Part shown: piece after piece, positions 54,743-63,936 of the stretch
How the letters are laid out: the number at the start of each line of letters is the position of its first letter
Position numbering within the stretch: the first letter of the stretch is position 1
Assembly (NCBI GenBank): GCA_902790375.1
Contig: CADARY010000014.1
Span: 62,001 to 126,000 of the forward strand
Reading direction: 5' to 3'
DNA length: 64,000 nucleotides
Source of the DNA: Oscillospiraceae bacterium
Lineage (GTDB): Bacteria > Bacillota > Clostridia > Oscillospirales > Oscillospiraceae
Notes under the pieces: generated by a model
Told to the model about the DNA's origin: nothing
The model's input: the letters and a program-made list of their open reading frames with translations, nothing else
Databases searched by the model: none
Program-made: the position numbers and the translations under genes

Positions 54743-56959
54743 ATGAAAAGAATTGCCTTTTTTCAGGACAATCTGGATGTTGGCGGGATTCAGAAATCCA
54801 TTATCAATCTCCTGATGAACTTTGATTATCGGGATTATCAGGTGGATCTGTATCTGTCTGATGAGAAATGCTTCTGGGATGCCGATTTCCCGAAGGAATT
54901 GAACATCAAATATCTGAGGCGTATCCCGCGTCTTTATTCTTTTATCCCCTTTGACCTTGCGCGCAGGATGGTCACGCTTGATTTTTCCGATGTGACAGAG
55001 CCCTATGATGTCGCCATTGACTTTAATTCCTATCAGTTTTCCTGCGCTCTCGGCGCCCTGACCGTTCCCGCGAAGCGCAGGGTTATGTGGATTCACAACA
55101 ATGTAAATGTCAAGCTGGAAAACGAGTGGAAATATCGTGTGCTCTGGAATAACTTCAAGGATAAATTCAAGTATTACGATGAATTTGTAGGCGTATCCAA
55201 GGGGGTGATCGAGCCCTTTATGGAATGCAGCGGGATGTATGATAAAAAGTTTACCGTCATCCAGAATACGATCGACACCCGCGAAATCTATGAGAAAGCG
55301 GCAGAGCCCTGTGATTTTGAGGTGGATCCTTCAAAACTGAATTTTGTCGCGGTCGGCAGGCTCTGCCACCAGAAGGCCTATGACATCATGCTCGACGAGT
55401 TCAGCAGGGTGGTCTCGGTGCGGGAGGATGTGCATCTGTACATCATCGGCGACGGGGATAAACGATTGTCTCTGGAGTATCAGCGGGACAGCCTGGGCCT
55501 GACAGATTTCGTGACATTTCTGGGGCAGAAAAAGAACCCCTTTGTTTATATGGACAAGATGGATGCCTTTCTTTCCACCTCCCGGTATGAGGGGCAGCCG
55601 CTCAACGTGATGGAGGCCCGGGCCCTGGGCCTGCCCTTGTACTGCACAAAAAACCTGGAGCAGTACAGCGAAGGACTTGTGGGGTATGAGGACGTTGCAG
55701 AGGCGATGTGCTCAGCCCGCAAGACGCAGAAGCACAGGGACGATCTGAAGGAATACAACGCTGAAATCATCAGAAGGGTCAAGCAGCTTGCCGAAGCGCC
55801 TGCGGAGGAATCGGGCTCCGGGAAGAAGCAGGTCAATATTATCGCGCTGCATCTTGGCGTGGGCGGCGTGGAGAAGGCGATCATCGGTATGGCAAATCTC
55901 TTTGCCGAGCGCTATGACGTTCGATTATACAGCGTTTATAAACTGCCCGGTACACCCGCTCTGCCGGTCGACCCTCGTGTGAGCGTGCGTTTCCTGCTGC
56001 GGGATGTGCCTAACCGGGAAGAATGGAAGGCTGCCGTCCGGTCAAAAAACCTTCGTGCTTTTCACAAGGAGACGATGCGGAGCATACGCATCCTCACCGG
56101 AAAACGCCGGGCTGTGCGTAAGATGATCCGGAATATCACAGAGGGAGTCATCATCACCACGCGGCATGAGGATAATCTGCCGCTTTCCAAATACGGGGCA
56201 AAAAATGTCCTGAAAATCGGACAGCTTCATCATGATCACGCCTTTGAGCGAAAGTATATCAGGGGCTTCCGATATGGTTACCGGAATCTGGATATTCTGA
56301 CCCTGCTGACGCCACAGCTTGTGGAGGAGGTCGGGCAGCTCATGGCGGGGCGCAACAGCCACACAAAGCTTGTCTTCATGCCGAATTTTCTGGAGCATTA
56401 TCCGCAGCAGGAGGATTTTGGAATCCGGGAAAAAACCGTGCTGGCTGTCGGCCGTGTGACAGAGGTGAAGCGCTTTCCGCTCCTGGCGGAGCAGTTTGTC
56501 CGTCTCCATCCCCGCGTCCCTGACTGGAAGCTGAAAATCATCGGCGACGGGGACGAGCTGGCCGGGATTCGGGATTTTACAGAAAAGGCAGAGGCACAAA
56601 GCTATATTGAGCTGCCGGGTCAGATGAATAATGAACAGGTGGAACGAGAGATGCTGCGCGCCTCGATCTTTGCCATGTCTTCCCGTTCGGAGGGCTTTCC
56701 CTTTGTGCTGATGGAGGCGCAGAGCTGCGCCCTGCCCATTGTGGCCTATGATGTCCGGGTCGGCCCCGGCTTTCTTGTGAGCGACAGGGAGAACGGATAC
56801 CTGGTCCCGGAGGGAAATCGGGAGGAGTACGAGGAAAGACTTGTCGAGCTGATGGAGGCCCCGGAGCTCAGGGAGCGGATGGGAGAGAACGCACGGCGTC
56901 ATGCGGCAAGCTTCAGCCGTGAGGCGGTCGCTGAGAAATGGTTTACGGTGATAGGATGA
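54743..56959 (+). CDS. Tandem GT4 glycosyltransferase (two catalytic modules)
   Basis: A 738-residue protein made of two GT-B modules of the GT4 family. Module 1 (about 1-360) has VGGIQKSIINLL, VAVGRLCHQKAYDIMLDEF, LYIIGDGDKR and STSRYEGQPLNVMEARALGLP. Module 2 (about 370-738) has LGVGGVEKAIIGMANLF, VLAVGRVTEVKRFPLLAEQF, LKIIGDGDEL and SRSEGFPFVLMEAQSCALPIV. Both carry the E-G-x-P-L/F-x-x-x-E-A catalytic region, so it may add two sugars in turn to a lipid-linked glycan at the cytoplasmic membrane. The ATG at 54743 follows AGGGAAGGACAGGG. It is the first gene of a three-gene operon and its stop overlaps the next start (ATGA). Confidence 0.85.
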   Translation: MKRIAFFQDNLDVGGIQKSIINLLMNFDYRDYQVDLYLSDEKCFWDADFPKELNIKYLRRIPRLYSFIPFDLARRMVTLDFSDVTEPYDVAIDFNSYQFSCALGALTVPAKRRVMWIHNNVNVKLENEWKYRVLWNNFKDKFKYYDEFVGVSKGVIEPFMECSGMYDKKFTVIQNTIDTREIYEKAAEPCDFEVDPSKLNFVAVGRLCHQKAYDIMLDEFSRVVSVREDVHLYIIGDGDKRLSLEYQRDSLGLTDFVTFLGQKKNPFVYMDKMDAFLSTSRYEGQPLNVMEARALGLPLYCTKNLEQYSEGLVGYEDVAEAMCSARKTQKHRDDLKEYNAEIIRRVKQLAEAPAEESGSGKKQVNIIALHLGVGGVEKAIIGMANLFAERYDVRLYSVYKLPGTPALPVDPRVSVRFLLRDVPNREEWKAAVRSKNLRAFHKETMRSIRILTGKRRAVRKMIRNITEGVIITTRHEDNLPLSKYGAKNVLKIGQLHHDHAFERKYIRGFRYGYRNLDILTLLTPQLVEEVGQLMAGRNSHTKLVFMPNFLEHYPQQEDFGIREKTVLAVGRVTEVKRFPLLAEQFVRLHPRVPDWKLKIIGDGDELAGIRDFTEKAEAQSYIELPGQMNNEQVEREMLRASIFAMSSRSEGFPFVLMEAQSCALPIVAYDVRVGPGFLVSDRENGYLVPEGNREEYEERLVELMEAPELRERMGENARRHAASFSREAVAEKWFTVIG

Positions 56960-58452
56960 ATACCAGGATAAAACAGAGGAAACCCTTTGCGCGCTTCTTT
57001 CGGAACCACTGGCTGATGGGCTTGATCATTCTTCAGCCCATTCTCGATATCCTTGCCTTCTGGACAAAAAGTCCCGACGGGACCTTTGCCGGATATATCA
57101 GGCTTTTGATCATGCTTGCTTTTCCGATCACGCTGCTGATCGTCCTGCCTGAGAAGAAGGATAAAGGCCGCCTGGCGCTTGGCCTGTGCGCCATCGGCGT
57201 CATATGCCTTCTTCACATCGCCAATGTCTGTCGGATCGGGGCGGCGGATCTTCGCTATGAGATCTCCTATACCGCCAAGGTGGCGCACATGCCGGTGCTC
57301 GCATTGTGCTTCGTGTTTTCGATCCGGGATGCGCAGACCAGAAACCAGGCGTATTGGGGGCTGTTCTTTGCGGCAGGGATTACAGCCCTGGCACTGCTGC
57401 TTTCAATCGTAACAGGCACAGCCAACATCACTTACGGCGAAGGCCTCGGCGTGAGCGGATGGGTCATTGACGACAACCGAACGGCCAACAGCACGATTCT
57501 CGTGGTGCTGTCCGCCTTTGCGGTGTTTTGCGCTGTGAAATCCGACAAGAGGATTGTCAATCTTCTTGTCCCGGCAGTGTGCGCCCTGTGCCTGATCATA
57601 AACGGCACCATGACCTGCTATCTGTCTGTCTTTCTGATCCTTCTGGGGTTCGCGGTCTTTCTCCCGCTGGAGCATCTGGTGCGAGGCTGCTCGCTCAATC
57701 GCTTCGCCGTGCTCGTACTGGTCGTCGTATCGCTTCTGGCAGCGGCGGCTTATCCGCTCACGCCCAAGTACAAAATCCGGCAGGAGCAGAACGCTTTCAT
57801 GGAAAAAACAGAGGGCGAGTTTGTAGAGGATGCGGACAAATGGGGCTTTGATCCGAACGCGCTTACCAAAGAACAGATCCTGAACGACGCTGAAATCCAC
57901 CGCATGTATGAGGATTACTACTGGAAATGTCTCTGGATTCTGTCGCCGGGCATGTTTGAGATGTACGATATTGACGAAATCATGGCAAAATACGGTTTTA
58001 CAACCGATGCCGCGATCCTGCTCAATACCCGGAATCTGAAGAGAGCGTTTGTCTCCCTCATGTGGGACCACAGCGACACGCTGACGAAGCTCTTCGGGAT
58101 CGATATCTCGGCTGCCTGGAATTACGGGGGCGTGGATCTTGAAAACGACTGGCCGGCAATCTTCTACTATTTCGGGTATGTGGGCTTTGCGGCCTATGTC
58201 CTGTTTGTCCTGTATTTTGTGTACATGATGCTGCGCCGCCTTCTGCGCGATTTTAAGAACAGCTTTACGGCTGACAATTATATTCTGTTTGTCACGCTTG
58301 TGCTTCTGATCGGCATTGCGCAGTATTCCGGCGCCGTGCTCAGAAGGCCGAACGTATCCTTCTATTTTGCGCTGATCCTGGGCCTGATCTATTACCAGTC
58401 GGCAGTCCTGCCTCTGGGCCGCGCCAGTACCTGGAGGGGGGAGTGGATATGA
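56956..58452 (+). CDS. O-antigen ligase / polymerase-like membrane protein
   Basis: A 498-residue membrane protein with about ten helices and a large extracellular loop (about 275-400, beginning after YPLTPKYKIRQEQNAF). It has a hydrophobic pattern and an ending (QYSGAVLRRPNVSFYFALILGLIYYQSA) like O-antigen ligases and polymerases (Wzy/WaaL type), which join or polymerise lipid-linked glycans outside the membrane. No strict motif identifies the exact function. Starts on the ATGA overlap with the GT4 gene and ends on an ATGA overlap with the GT2 gene, so all three are translated together. Confidence 0.75.
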   Translation: MNTRIKQRKPFARFFRNHWLMGLIILQPILDILAFWTKSPDGTFAGYIRLLIMLAFPITLLIVLPEKKDKGRLALGLCAIGVICLLHIANVCRIGAADLRYEISYTAKVAHMPVLALCFVFSIRDAQTRNQAYWGLFFAAGITALALLLSIVTGTANITYGEGLGVSGWVIDDNRTANSTILVVLSAFAVFCAVKSDKRIVNLLVPAVCALCLIINGTMTCYLSVFLILLGFAVFLPLEHLVRGCSLNRFAVLVLVVVSLLAAAAYPLTPKYKIRQEQNAFMEKTEGEFVEDADKWGFDPNALTKEQILNDAEIHRMYEDYYWKCLWILSPGMFEMYDIDEIMAKYGFTTDAAILLNTRNLKRAFVSLMWDHSDTLTKLFGIDISAAWNYGGVDLENDWPAIFYYFGYVGFAAYVLFVLYFVYMMLRRLLRDFKNSFTADNYILFVTLVLLIGIAQYSGAVLRRPNVSFYFALILGLIYYQSAVLPLGRASTWRGEWI

Positions 58453-59384
58453 GGCTCAGCGTTATTGTGCCGGTCTATAATGTGGAGGCCTATCTTGCCG
58501 AGTGTGTCGACTCTCTTCTTGCGCAGGAGATTGAGGACATGGAGATTTTTCTGGTGGATGACGGCTCCAAAGACCGCTCCGGTGAAATCGCCGATCGCTA
58601 CGCCGCGGAAAAACCCGGGATCATTCGCTGCCTGCACACGGAAAACGGCGGTCAGGGGCGCGCGCGCAATCTCGCGCTTCCGCTTGCAAAAGGAGACTAT
58701 GTGGGCTTTGTGGACAGCGACGACTGGGTCAGGCCGGACATGTATAAAAAACTCCTGGCTTGCGCGGATGAGACGGGCGCGGACATAGTTGTGTGCGATT
58801 TTCTCGAGCGCTTCAGCGACGGGACCGAGCGCCTGCTCCCCGCGAATTTCCAGGAGCATCCGCTCAGCGCCGCAGGCTCCTCCTGCAACAAGATCTTTCG
58901 AAGGACGCTGATCGGGGATCTCCGCTTCCCCGAGGGGCTGTGGTATGAGGATTTTTATTTTTCGGCGATGATGCTTCTGCGCTCAGGCAGAACCGAATAC
59001 CTGCACGAGCCGCTTTACATCTATCGGCGCGGGCAGGAATCCACCATGCATAACAACAACGCGGCAAAAAATCTCGATATGCTCAAAATCATGGATCTGC
59101 TGGAGCCTGAAATGATTGCCATGAACCGGCGGGAGGATTTTTCCTTTTTTGTCATCAATCATGTGGTGCTCGATACGATCAGCCGCCTTGCGCAGCAGAC
59201 AGCGGCTGACCGGCAGGCGGTGATCCGGGCTTTTCGGGAATATGCCCACAAAAAAATCCCGCGGCTGTCCCGATGTGAAAGCTATCGAGCCGAGACGCGA
59301 AACCGGAAGATCATCATGTTTCTCAATTATCATGGCCTGGAAGGGCTCGGGCAGCTGCTGCTCAACATCAAAAGAAAAGTATAG
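58449..59384 (+). CDS. GT2 family glycosyltransferase
   Basis: A 311-residue GT-A-type transferase with RLSVIVPVYNVEAYLAECVDSLLAQ, IFLVDDGSKDRSGEIADRYA, ENGGQGRARNLAL and the D-x-D site in VGFVDSDDWVRPDMY, then FRRTLIGDLRFPEGLWYEDFYFSAMM, typical of surface-polysaccharide GT2 enzymes. ATG 58449 follows GGAGGGGGGAGTGG and overlaps the previous stop; GTG 58443 is an alternative. Its C-terminus has no membrane helix, so it should work on the cytoplasmic side. It meets a minus-strand GT2 gene at a shared terminator. Confidence 0.9.
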   Translation: MRLSVIVPVYNVEAYLAECVDSLLAQEIEDMEIFLVDDGSKDRSGEIADRYAAEKPGIIRCLHTENGGQGRARNLALPLAKGDYVGFVDSDDWVRPDMYKKLLACADETGADIVVCDFLERFSDGTERLLPANFQEHPLSAAGSSCNKIFRRTLIGDLRFPEGLWYEDFYFSAMMLLRSGRTEYLHEPLYIYRRGQESTMHNNNAAKNLDMLKIMDLLEPEMIAMNRREDFSFFVINHVVLDTISRLAQQTAADRQAVIRAFREYAHKKIPRLSRCESYRAETRNRKIIMFLNYHGLEGLGQLLLNIKRKV

Positions 59385-59420
59385 GCTACGGGGATTTTGA
59401 CCCGTATCCTATACTTTCTT
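59376..59420. terminator. Bidirectional terminator between convergent GT2 genes
   Basis: AAAGTATAGG (59376-59385) pairs with CCTATACTTT (59408-59417), with ACGGG/CCCGT inside; T runs follow on both strands. The stem overlaps the last codons of both genes. Confidence 0.8.
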
Positions 59421-60404
59421 GTCTTTCATGAGATTGTTGAGCTTCATGAGGATATGCACCGAAAGCCGCATACGACGCATCAGCAGCCAGGTGAGAAGCC
59501 TGTGCTTGAAGGGGAGGGCGCGCACATAGCGGTTATTCCGCCAATCCGGGGCTCTCCGCAGAAAATCGCAAAGCAGCGTTTCCTGCACGTCGCTTCTCCA
59601 GTCAACGAGGTTTACGCGCACCGAACCGGTGAGAAATTCGTTGTGAAAAGCCAGATAGACGAGAACCTCCCGCAGCTCCTCCCAACGCTTGTGGGAGCGG
59701 TAAAAATCCCAAAGGTCATCCACTGCCGGAATGATTTCGAGGTTTCGGCGCACACGGCTGGTGTTGGTGACGGAATCTGGCCGCTGCAGGTAAAAATGCC
59801 ATGCGCGGGGAATATAACGGATCCGGTCCGTAAACTGATAGAGCTTGCGGATGGTGCGCATGTCTTCATACCAGACGCGTATCGGAAAACGGACGCCGCT
59901 TTGCAGGAAGAGGCTGCGGCGGAAGACCTTGTTTCCGATGTCGGGATACTGCAAAAGGAGCTCCGGATAATCGGAGAGGCCAAGAGCGCTGGTCGACCTG
60001 CCGCAGCCGGGTATACGCTCGATGGCCTTGCCGTCCACGTTCACGGTTGTAGAGTCAAAAATCAGGATATCCAGCGTTTCATCCAGAACGGCTGTCATGC
60101 CGTGAAGAGCGTCAGGCGCAAGATAATCATCGCTGTCAATAAAATACAGGAACTCTCCGCCGGCGCGTTCGATTCCGATATTCCGCGCGTTGCCCTGTCC
60201 GAGGTTCTCCGTTGTGATGACCGTGATGAGCCCCGGATATCTGTCCTGATATTGCTCGGCGACGGAAAGAGAGCCGTCTGTCGAGCCGTCGTTGATCAGG
60301 ATGATCTCATAATCCCGGACTGCGGGGTCAAGCAGAGAATCAAGGCATTTCGAAAGATACTTTTCTACATTGTAAACAGGAATAATGATACTGAGCTTCA
60401 GCAT
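59409..60404 (-). CDS. GT2 family glycosyltransferase
   Basis: A 331-residue GT-A transferase: MLKLSIIIPVYNVEKYLSKCLDSLLDPAVRDYEIILINDGSTDGS, ENLGQGNARNIGIERAGGEFLYFIDSDDYL (D-x-D) and NKVFRRSLFLQSGVRFPIRVWYEDMRTIRKLY. It is closely related to the next upstream gene on the same strand, with which it shares the C-terminal RALPFKHRLLTWLLMRR arrangement, so a duplication is likely. CAGGAGGTTCCT lies just before the ATG. It starts 12 bases after the upstream stop. Confidence 0.9.
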   Translation of the reverse strand: MLKLSIIIPVYNVEKYLSKCLDSLLDPAVRDYEIILINDGSTDGSLSVAEQYQDRYPGLITVITTENLGQGNARNIGIERAGGEFLYFIDSDDYLAPDALHGMTAVLDETLDILIFDSTTVNVDGKAIERIPGCGRSTSALGLSDYPELLLQYPDIGNKVFRRSLFLQSGVRFPIRVWYEDMRTIRKLYQFTDRIRYIPRAWHFYLQRPDSVTNTSRVRRNLEIIPAVDDLWDFYRSHKRWEELREVLVYLAFHNEFLTGSVRVNLVDWRSDVQETLLCDFLRRAPDWRNNRYVRALPFKHRLLTWLLMRRMRLSVHILMKLNNLMKDKKV

Positions 60405-60416
60405 AGGAACCTCCTG

Positions 60417-61394
60417 TCAGGTGAGCGCCGCCTTGAGCTTCATCAGTCCTGCGGCGCTGCGATAGTGCCCGCGCATCAGAAGCGCCGTCAGCACCCGGTG
60501 CTTAAGCGGCATTGCGCGCACGTAAGGGTTTTCGGCATAGTCGGGGAAGCGCGCAAGGAGCGCCTCACGCAGCCTCGGCAGCAGAGGGCTTGCCGGATCT
60601 GCGGTACAGATACGCATGGAGCCCGCCAAAAAAACATTGTAAAACACCACATATTCAAGCTGGCTTTTGTATCTATCGAACTGTCCTTCCGCCCGGTAAT
60701 ACCCGGTCAGATCGTCAGCCGCGTCGATGATCTCCAGATTTCGTGCAAGATTTGCACTCTTGGTGATGGAGCCCGGGCGGGTCAGATAGCAGTACCAGGC
60801 TTTTCCCGTGGCCCAGATCCTGTCCGTACAGAGGTAGAGCTTCGGCATCGTGCGCAGATCCTCATACCACACCCGACCCGGAAAACGGATGCCGTTTTCC
60901 ATGAAGAGGGTACGCCGGCAGACTTTGTTGCAGCCTGAAGGATATTCCATCAGAAGCTCGGGATAGGACGCAAGATTGACAAGACCGGTCTTCGCGCAGC
61001 CGGGAAGCCGCTCGATCACCGAGCCGTCCGGCCGAACGGACAGGAAATCGAAGAGAATCATATCCCGCTGCGGCGTAAGCTCCGCCATCATCTCCGGCAG
61101 GGCGCCTTCACAAAGGCGGTCGTCGCTGTCGAGGAAGAACAGAAACTCGCCGCGGGCATTCTCAAGCCCGATGTTGCGCGCAGCACCCAAGCCTCCGTTT
61201 TCTGTGGCGATCAGGCGGATGCGCTCAGGATATCGCCCGGCGTATTCTGCCGCTATGAGACCGGAATCGTCCGTTGAACCGTCGTTGACAAGGATGATTT
61301 CATAATCCTGCAGCTCCGGGACGATGACCGAATCGAGACAGGCCCTGAGATAATCCCGCGTATTATAGATGGGAATGACAATGCTCAGCTTCAA
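60417..61394 (-). CDS. GT2 family glycosyltransferase (TTG start)
   Basis: A 325-residue GT-A transferase: LKLSIVIPIYNTRDYLRACLDSVIVPELQDYEIILVNDGSTDDSG, ENGGLGAARNIGLENARGEFLFFLDSDDRL (D-x-D), NKVCRRTLFMENGIRFPGRVWYEDLRTMPKLY and RAMPLKHRVLTALLMRG. The start is taken at TTG 61394, which gives the family's M-K-L-S beginning and has AGAGGTGG about 5 bases upstream; ATG 61421 would add 9 residues that do not belong to the fold. Paralogue of the gene at 59409. No clear promoter was found between it and lepB, whose promoter faces away. Confidence 0.85.
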   Translation of the reverse strand: MKLSIVIPIYNTRDYLRACLDSVIVPELQDYEIILVNDGSTDDSGLIAAEYAGRYPERIRLIATENGGLGAARNIGLENARGEFLFFLDSDDRLCEGALPEMMAELTPQRDMILFDFLSVRPDGSVIERLPGCAKTGLVNLASYPELLMEYPSGCNKVCRRTLFMENGIRFPGRVWYEDLRTMPKLYLCTDRIWATGKAWYCYLTRPGSITKSANLARNLEIIDAADDLTGYYRAEGQFDRYKSQLEYVVFYNVFLAGSMRICTADPASPLLPRLREALLARFPDYAENPYVRAMPLKHRVLTALLMRGHYRSAAGLMKLKAALT

Positions 61395-61472
61395 GCAGAC
61401 CACCTCTTTTTCACCCGCCATGATAACACAGCGCGCCTGCGGTTTGCAAGATACGGGCGGCACAGAAAACAG

Positions 61473-61501
61473 TTGCGGTGCAGATCTTTTTGATGTATAA
61501 T
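61473..61501 (+). promoter_or_regulatory. Promoter of the lepB operon
   Basis: TTGCGG (61473-61478), 17 bases, exact TATAAT (61496-61501), 30 bases before the start codon. Confidence 0.7.
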
Positions 61502-61531
61502 GCTTTGACTATATATAAGGTGGTAGTAGCA

Positions 61532-62107
61532 ATGGCTAACGAAACAAAAAAACAAGTTGCCGGGAAAGCGCCTGATCCTCACGCAGGCTGCAAAGATGTC
61601 TATGATTGGATTCGGGCTCTGATTTTTGCCCTGATAGTGGTAGCGCTGTTATGCTCCTTTGTTTTCCACGTGATCGACGTTGTCGGCTCCTCCATGGTTC
61701 CGACGCTGCATAACGGCGACAAGATGCTTGTCTCCGGCCTGTTCTACAAGCCGAAGGCGGGAGACGTGGTCGTATTCAAGAAGGCGGAATATGATCCGGA
61801 CCGCGCCCTTGTCAAACGCGTGATCGCCACGGAGGGCCAGGAAATCAACATGGACTTTGCAAACGGTATCGTCTATATTGACGGCGAGCCGCTGGCAGAA
61901 GACTATATCAACGATCTGACCTATAACAAGCTTGACTTTATCGGTCCCAAGACCGTACCGGAAGGCTGCGTCTTTGTGATGGGCGACAACCGCAACGCCT
62001 CCGTTGACAGCCGCAAGGCCGAAATCGGCATGCTCGATTCACGGCTGATCATCGGCAGGGCGTATTGTGTGATCTACCCGCTGTCTGTGGTCAGAGCGAT
62101 CAAATGA
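61532..62107 (+). CDS. lepB: Signal peptidase I
   Basis: Cleaves signal peptides of exported proteins at the outer face of the membrane. The 191-residue product has a cytoplasmic N-terminus, one helix (about 30-48), the serine nucleophile in VVGSSMVPTL, the lysine general base in ALVKRVIATEGQEI, and box E GCVFVMGDNRNASVDSR. Typical of the short Gram-positive S26 form. ATG 61532 follows AAGGTGG at 8 bases; a frame extension upstream crosses the -10 and is rejected. The stop overlaps the start of rbgA (ATGA). Confidence 0.95.
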   Translation: MANETKKQVAGKAPDPHAGCKDVYDWIRALIFALIVVALLCSFVFHVIDVVGSSMVPTLHNGDKMLVSGLFYKPKAGDVVVFKKAEYDPDRALVKRVIATEGQEINMDFANGIVYIDGEPLAEDYINDLTYNKLDFIGPKTVPEGCVFVMGDNRNASVDSRKAEIGMLDSRLIIGRAYCVIYPLSVVRAIK

Positions 62108-62997
62108 CGAACGGAATGGAAAAAATGAACATCCAGTGGTTTCCGGGACATATGACCCGGGCCCAGCGGATGATCGAAGAAAACCTCAAGCTCGTGGACG
62201 CGGTGTGTGAAATCCTGGATGCCCGCATCCCGGCGTCCAGCCGCAACCCGGATATCGACCGTCTGGCTGCCGGAAAGCCGCGCCTTGTCATTCTCAACCG
62301 CAGCGATCTGGCAGACCCGGAGGCCACAGCCCGCTGGCGCCAGTGGTTTCAGGGGCAGGGGATCTCCATTCTGGAGACGGACGCCCGGACAGGCCGCGGC
62401 GTCAGCGGTTTTGTAAACGCTGTGCGCGCGCTCCTTTATGACAAGCTTAAAGACTATGAGGCCAAGGGCCAGGCGGGGCGGCCGCTGCGGGTGATGATCC
62501 TCGGCATTCCCAATGTCGGAAAGTCTACCTTTATCAATAAGGTCGCCGGCAGAAAGGCTGCCATTGCAGGCGATAAGCCCGGCGTTACCCGCGGCAGACA
62601 GTGGATCAGCATTGACGCCGGTCTGGATCTGCTCGATACCCCCGGCATTCTCTGGCCGAAATTTGACAGCCAGGAGGTGGGGGAGCTGCTGGCCATCACC
62701 AACGCCATCAAGGCAGATGTGCTGGACAAGGAGACCCTGGGCGCAAACTTCATGCTCCGGCTCCGGGACAACTATCCCGACGCTCTGCGCGAGCGGTACA
62801 GGATCGAACCGGACGCGGAGCTCAACGGATATGAGCTTCTGGAGCAGGCCGCCAAAAAGCGCGGATTTCTCCTTTCAAAGGGCGAGTACGATATTGAACG
62901 TATGGCCAATACCTTGCTCAAGGAATACCATGAGGGCAAGCTTGGCAGACTGACGCTGGAGATGCCGGATGACAGAGCTTTGGACGCTGGAAAATGA
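62104..62997 (+). CDS. rbgA: Ribosome biogenesis GTPase RbgA (YlqF)
   Basis: A circularly permuted GTPase needed for late assembly of the 50S subunit. The 297-residue product shows NIQWFPGHMTRAQRMIEENLKLVDAVCEILDARIPASSRNP, then G4 NRSDL before G1 GIPNVGKSTFINKVAGRKAA, G2 in PGVTRGRQW and G3 LDTPGILWPKF. The C-terminal helical domain follows (GANFMLRLRDNYPDALRERY). The start at 62104 overlaps lepB's TGA; in-frame ATGs at 62116 and 62125 are also possible. Overlaps rnhB by 29 bases at its end. Confidence 0.95.
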   Translation: MTNGMEKMNIQWFPGHMTRAQRMIEENLKLVDAVCEILDARIPASSRNPDIDRLAAGKPRLVILNRSDLADPEATARWRQWFQGQGISILETDARTGRGVSGFVNAVRALLYDKLKDYEAKGQAGRPLRVMILGIPNVGKSTFINKVAGRKAAIAGDKPGVTRGRQWISIDAGLDLLDTPGILWPKFDSQEVGELLAITNAIKADVLDKETLGANFMLRLRDNYPDALRERYRIEPDAELNGYELLEQAAKKRGFLLSKGEYDIERMANTLLKEYHEGKLGRLTLEMPDDRALDAGK

Positions 62998-63571
62998 GAT
63001 ATATGACGAGGGATTCCGGCTTCTCTGCGGCGTGGATGAGGCTGGCCGCGGCCCCCTTGCGGGCCCTGTCTGCGCGGCAGCGGTAATCCTGCCGCGCGGC
63101 CTTAAACTGGAGGGGCTGAACGACTCCAAGAAGCTCACCGAGAAAAAGCGCGAGGCGCTGTTTGACCCGATCTGTGCACAGGCGATCAGCTGCGGGATCG
63201 CGTTTGCAAGCGTGGAGGAGATTGAGGAGCTGAACATTCTCAACGCCACCTATCTCGCCATGAATCGCGCCATCGCAAAGCTGAATCCCGCGCCGGAGCT
63301 TGCGCTCATTGACGGCAATCGCAGCACCGGCATCACGATGAAAAACCGCTGTGTTGTGAAGGGGGACGCCAAATGCGCCGATATCGCGGCGGCCTCTGTT
63401 CTGGCCAAGGTCAGCCGTGACCGATATATGCTGGAGATGGCACAGCGCTATCCGGAATATCATTTTGAGCAGCACAAGGGATACGGCACAAAGCTTCATT
63501 ATGCGGCGATCCGGAAATACGGTCCATCCCCGATCCACCGGATGAGCTTTCTGAAGAATCTGCACGGATGA
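62969..63571 (+). CDS. rnhB: Ribonuclease HII
   Basis: Removes ribonucleotides from DNA and RNA primers from RNA:DNA hybrids. The 200-residue product has the catalytic CGVDEAGRGPLAGPVCAAAVIL (D-E-A-G-R-G), LNDSKKLTEKKREAL, the aspartate in LALIDGN, the AKCADIAAASVLAKVSRDRYM stretch, and HKGYGTKLHYAAIRKYGPSPIHRMSF. Complete. ATG 62969 lies in the end of rbgA; the alternative frame of that gene runs past it. The stop overlaps yraN's ATG. Confidence 0.96.
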   Translation: MTELWTLENEIYDEGFRLLCGVDEAGRGPLAGPVCAAAVILPRGLKLEGLNDSKKLTEKKREALFDPICAQAISCGIAFASVEEIEELNILNATYLAMNRAIAKLNPAPELALIDGNRSTGITMKNRCVVKGDAKCADIAAASVLAKVSRDRYMLEMAQRYPEYHFEQHKGYGTKLHYAAIRKYGPSPIHRMSFLKNLHG

Positions 63572-63936
63572 ACGAGAAAAAAGACCTTGGCGTCTGGGGG
63601 GAGGATCGGGCTGTCCGTTATCTTCGCCTTCGCGGATATCGGGTGCTTGAACGGAATTTCCGCTGCCGCCAGGGAGAGATAGACATCATCGCCCGCAAAG
63701 GCGGCTTCATCGTGTTCGTTGAAGTAAAGCTGCGTAAAAATGCGGATCATGGCGAGGCGCGCGAGTTTGTCACCTATGCAAAGCAGCGCCGTGTCATCTG
63801 CGCGGCAGAGTACTGGCTTGTGAAAAACAGCTGTGAGCTGCAGCCGCGCTTTGACGTGATGGAGATCTACGCGCCGGCGGGAACGGGGACGCTTCGTCCC
63901 ACGATCCGGCATCTGGAGAACGCCTTTTCCTATTAA
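63568..63936 (+). CDS. YraN family protein (UPF0102)
   Basis: A 122-residue nuclease-fold protein of unproven function. It begins MNEKKDLGVWGEDRAVRYLRLRGYRVLERNFRCRQGEIDIIARKGGFIVFVEVKLR, which carries the G-E-D-x-A, E-I-D and E-V-K residues of PD-(D/E)xK-type folds. These proteins usually sit after rnhB, as here. The start overlaps the rnhB stop (ATGA). The TAA stop forms the first bases of the repeat at 63934, so the gene ends exactly at that element. Confidence 0.9.
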   Translation: MNEKKDLGVWGEDRAVRYLRLRGYRVLERNFRCRQGEIDIIARKGGFIVFVEVKLRKNADHGEAREFVTYAKQRRVICAAEYWLVKNSCELQPRFDVMEIYAPAGTGTLRPTIRHLENAFSY

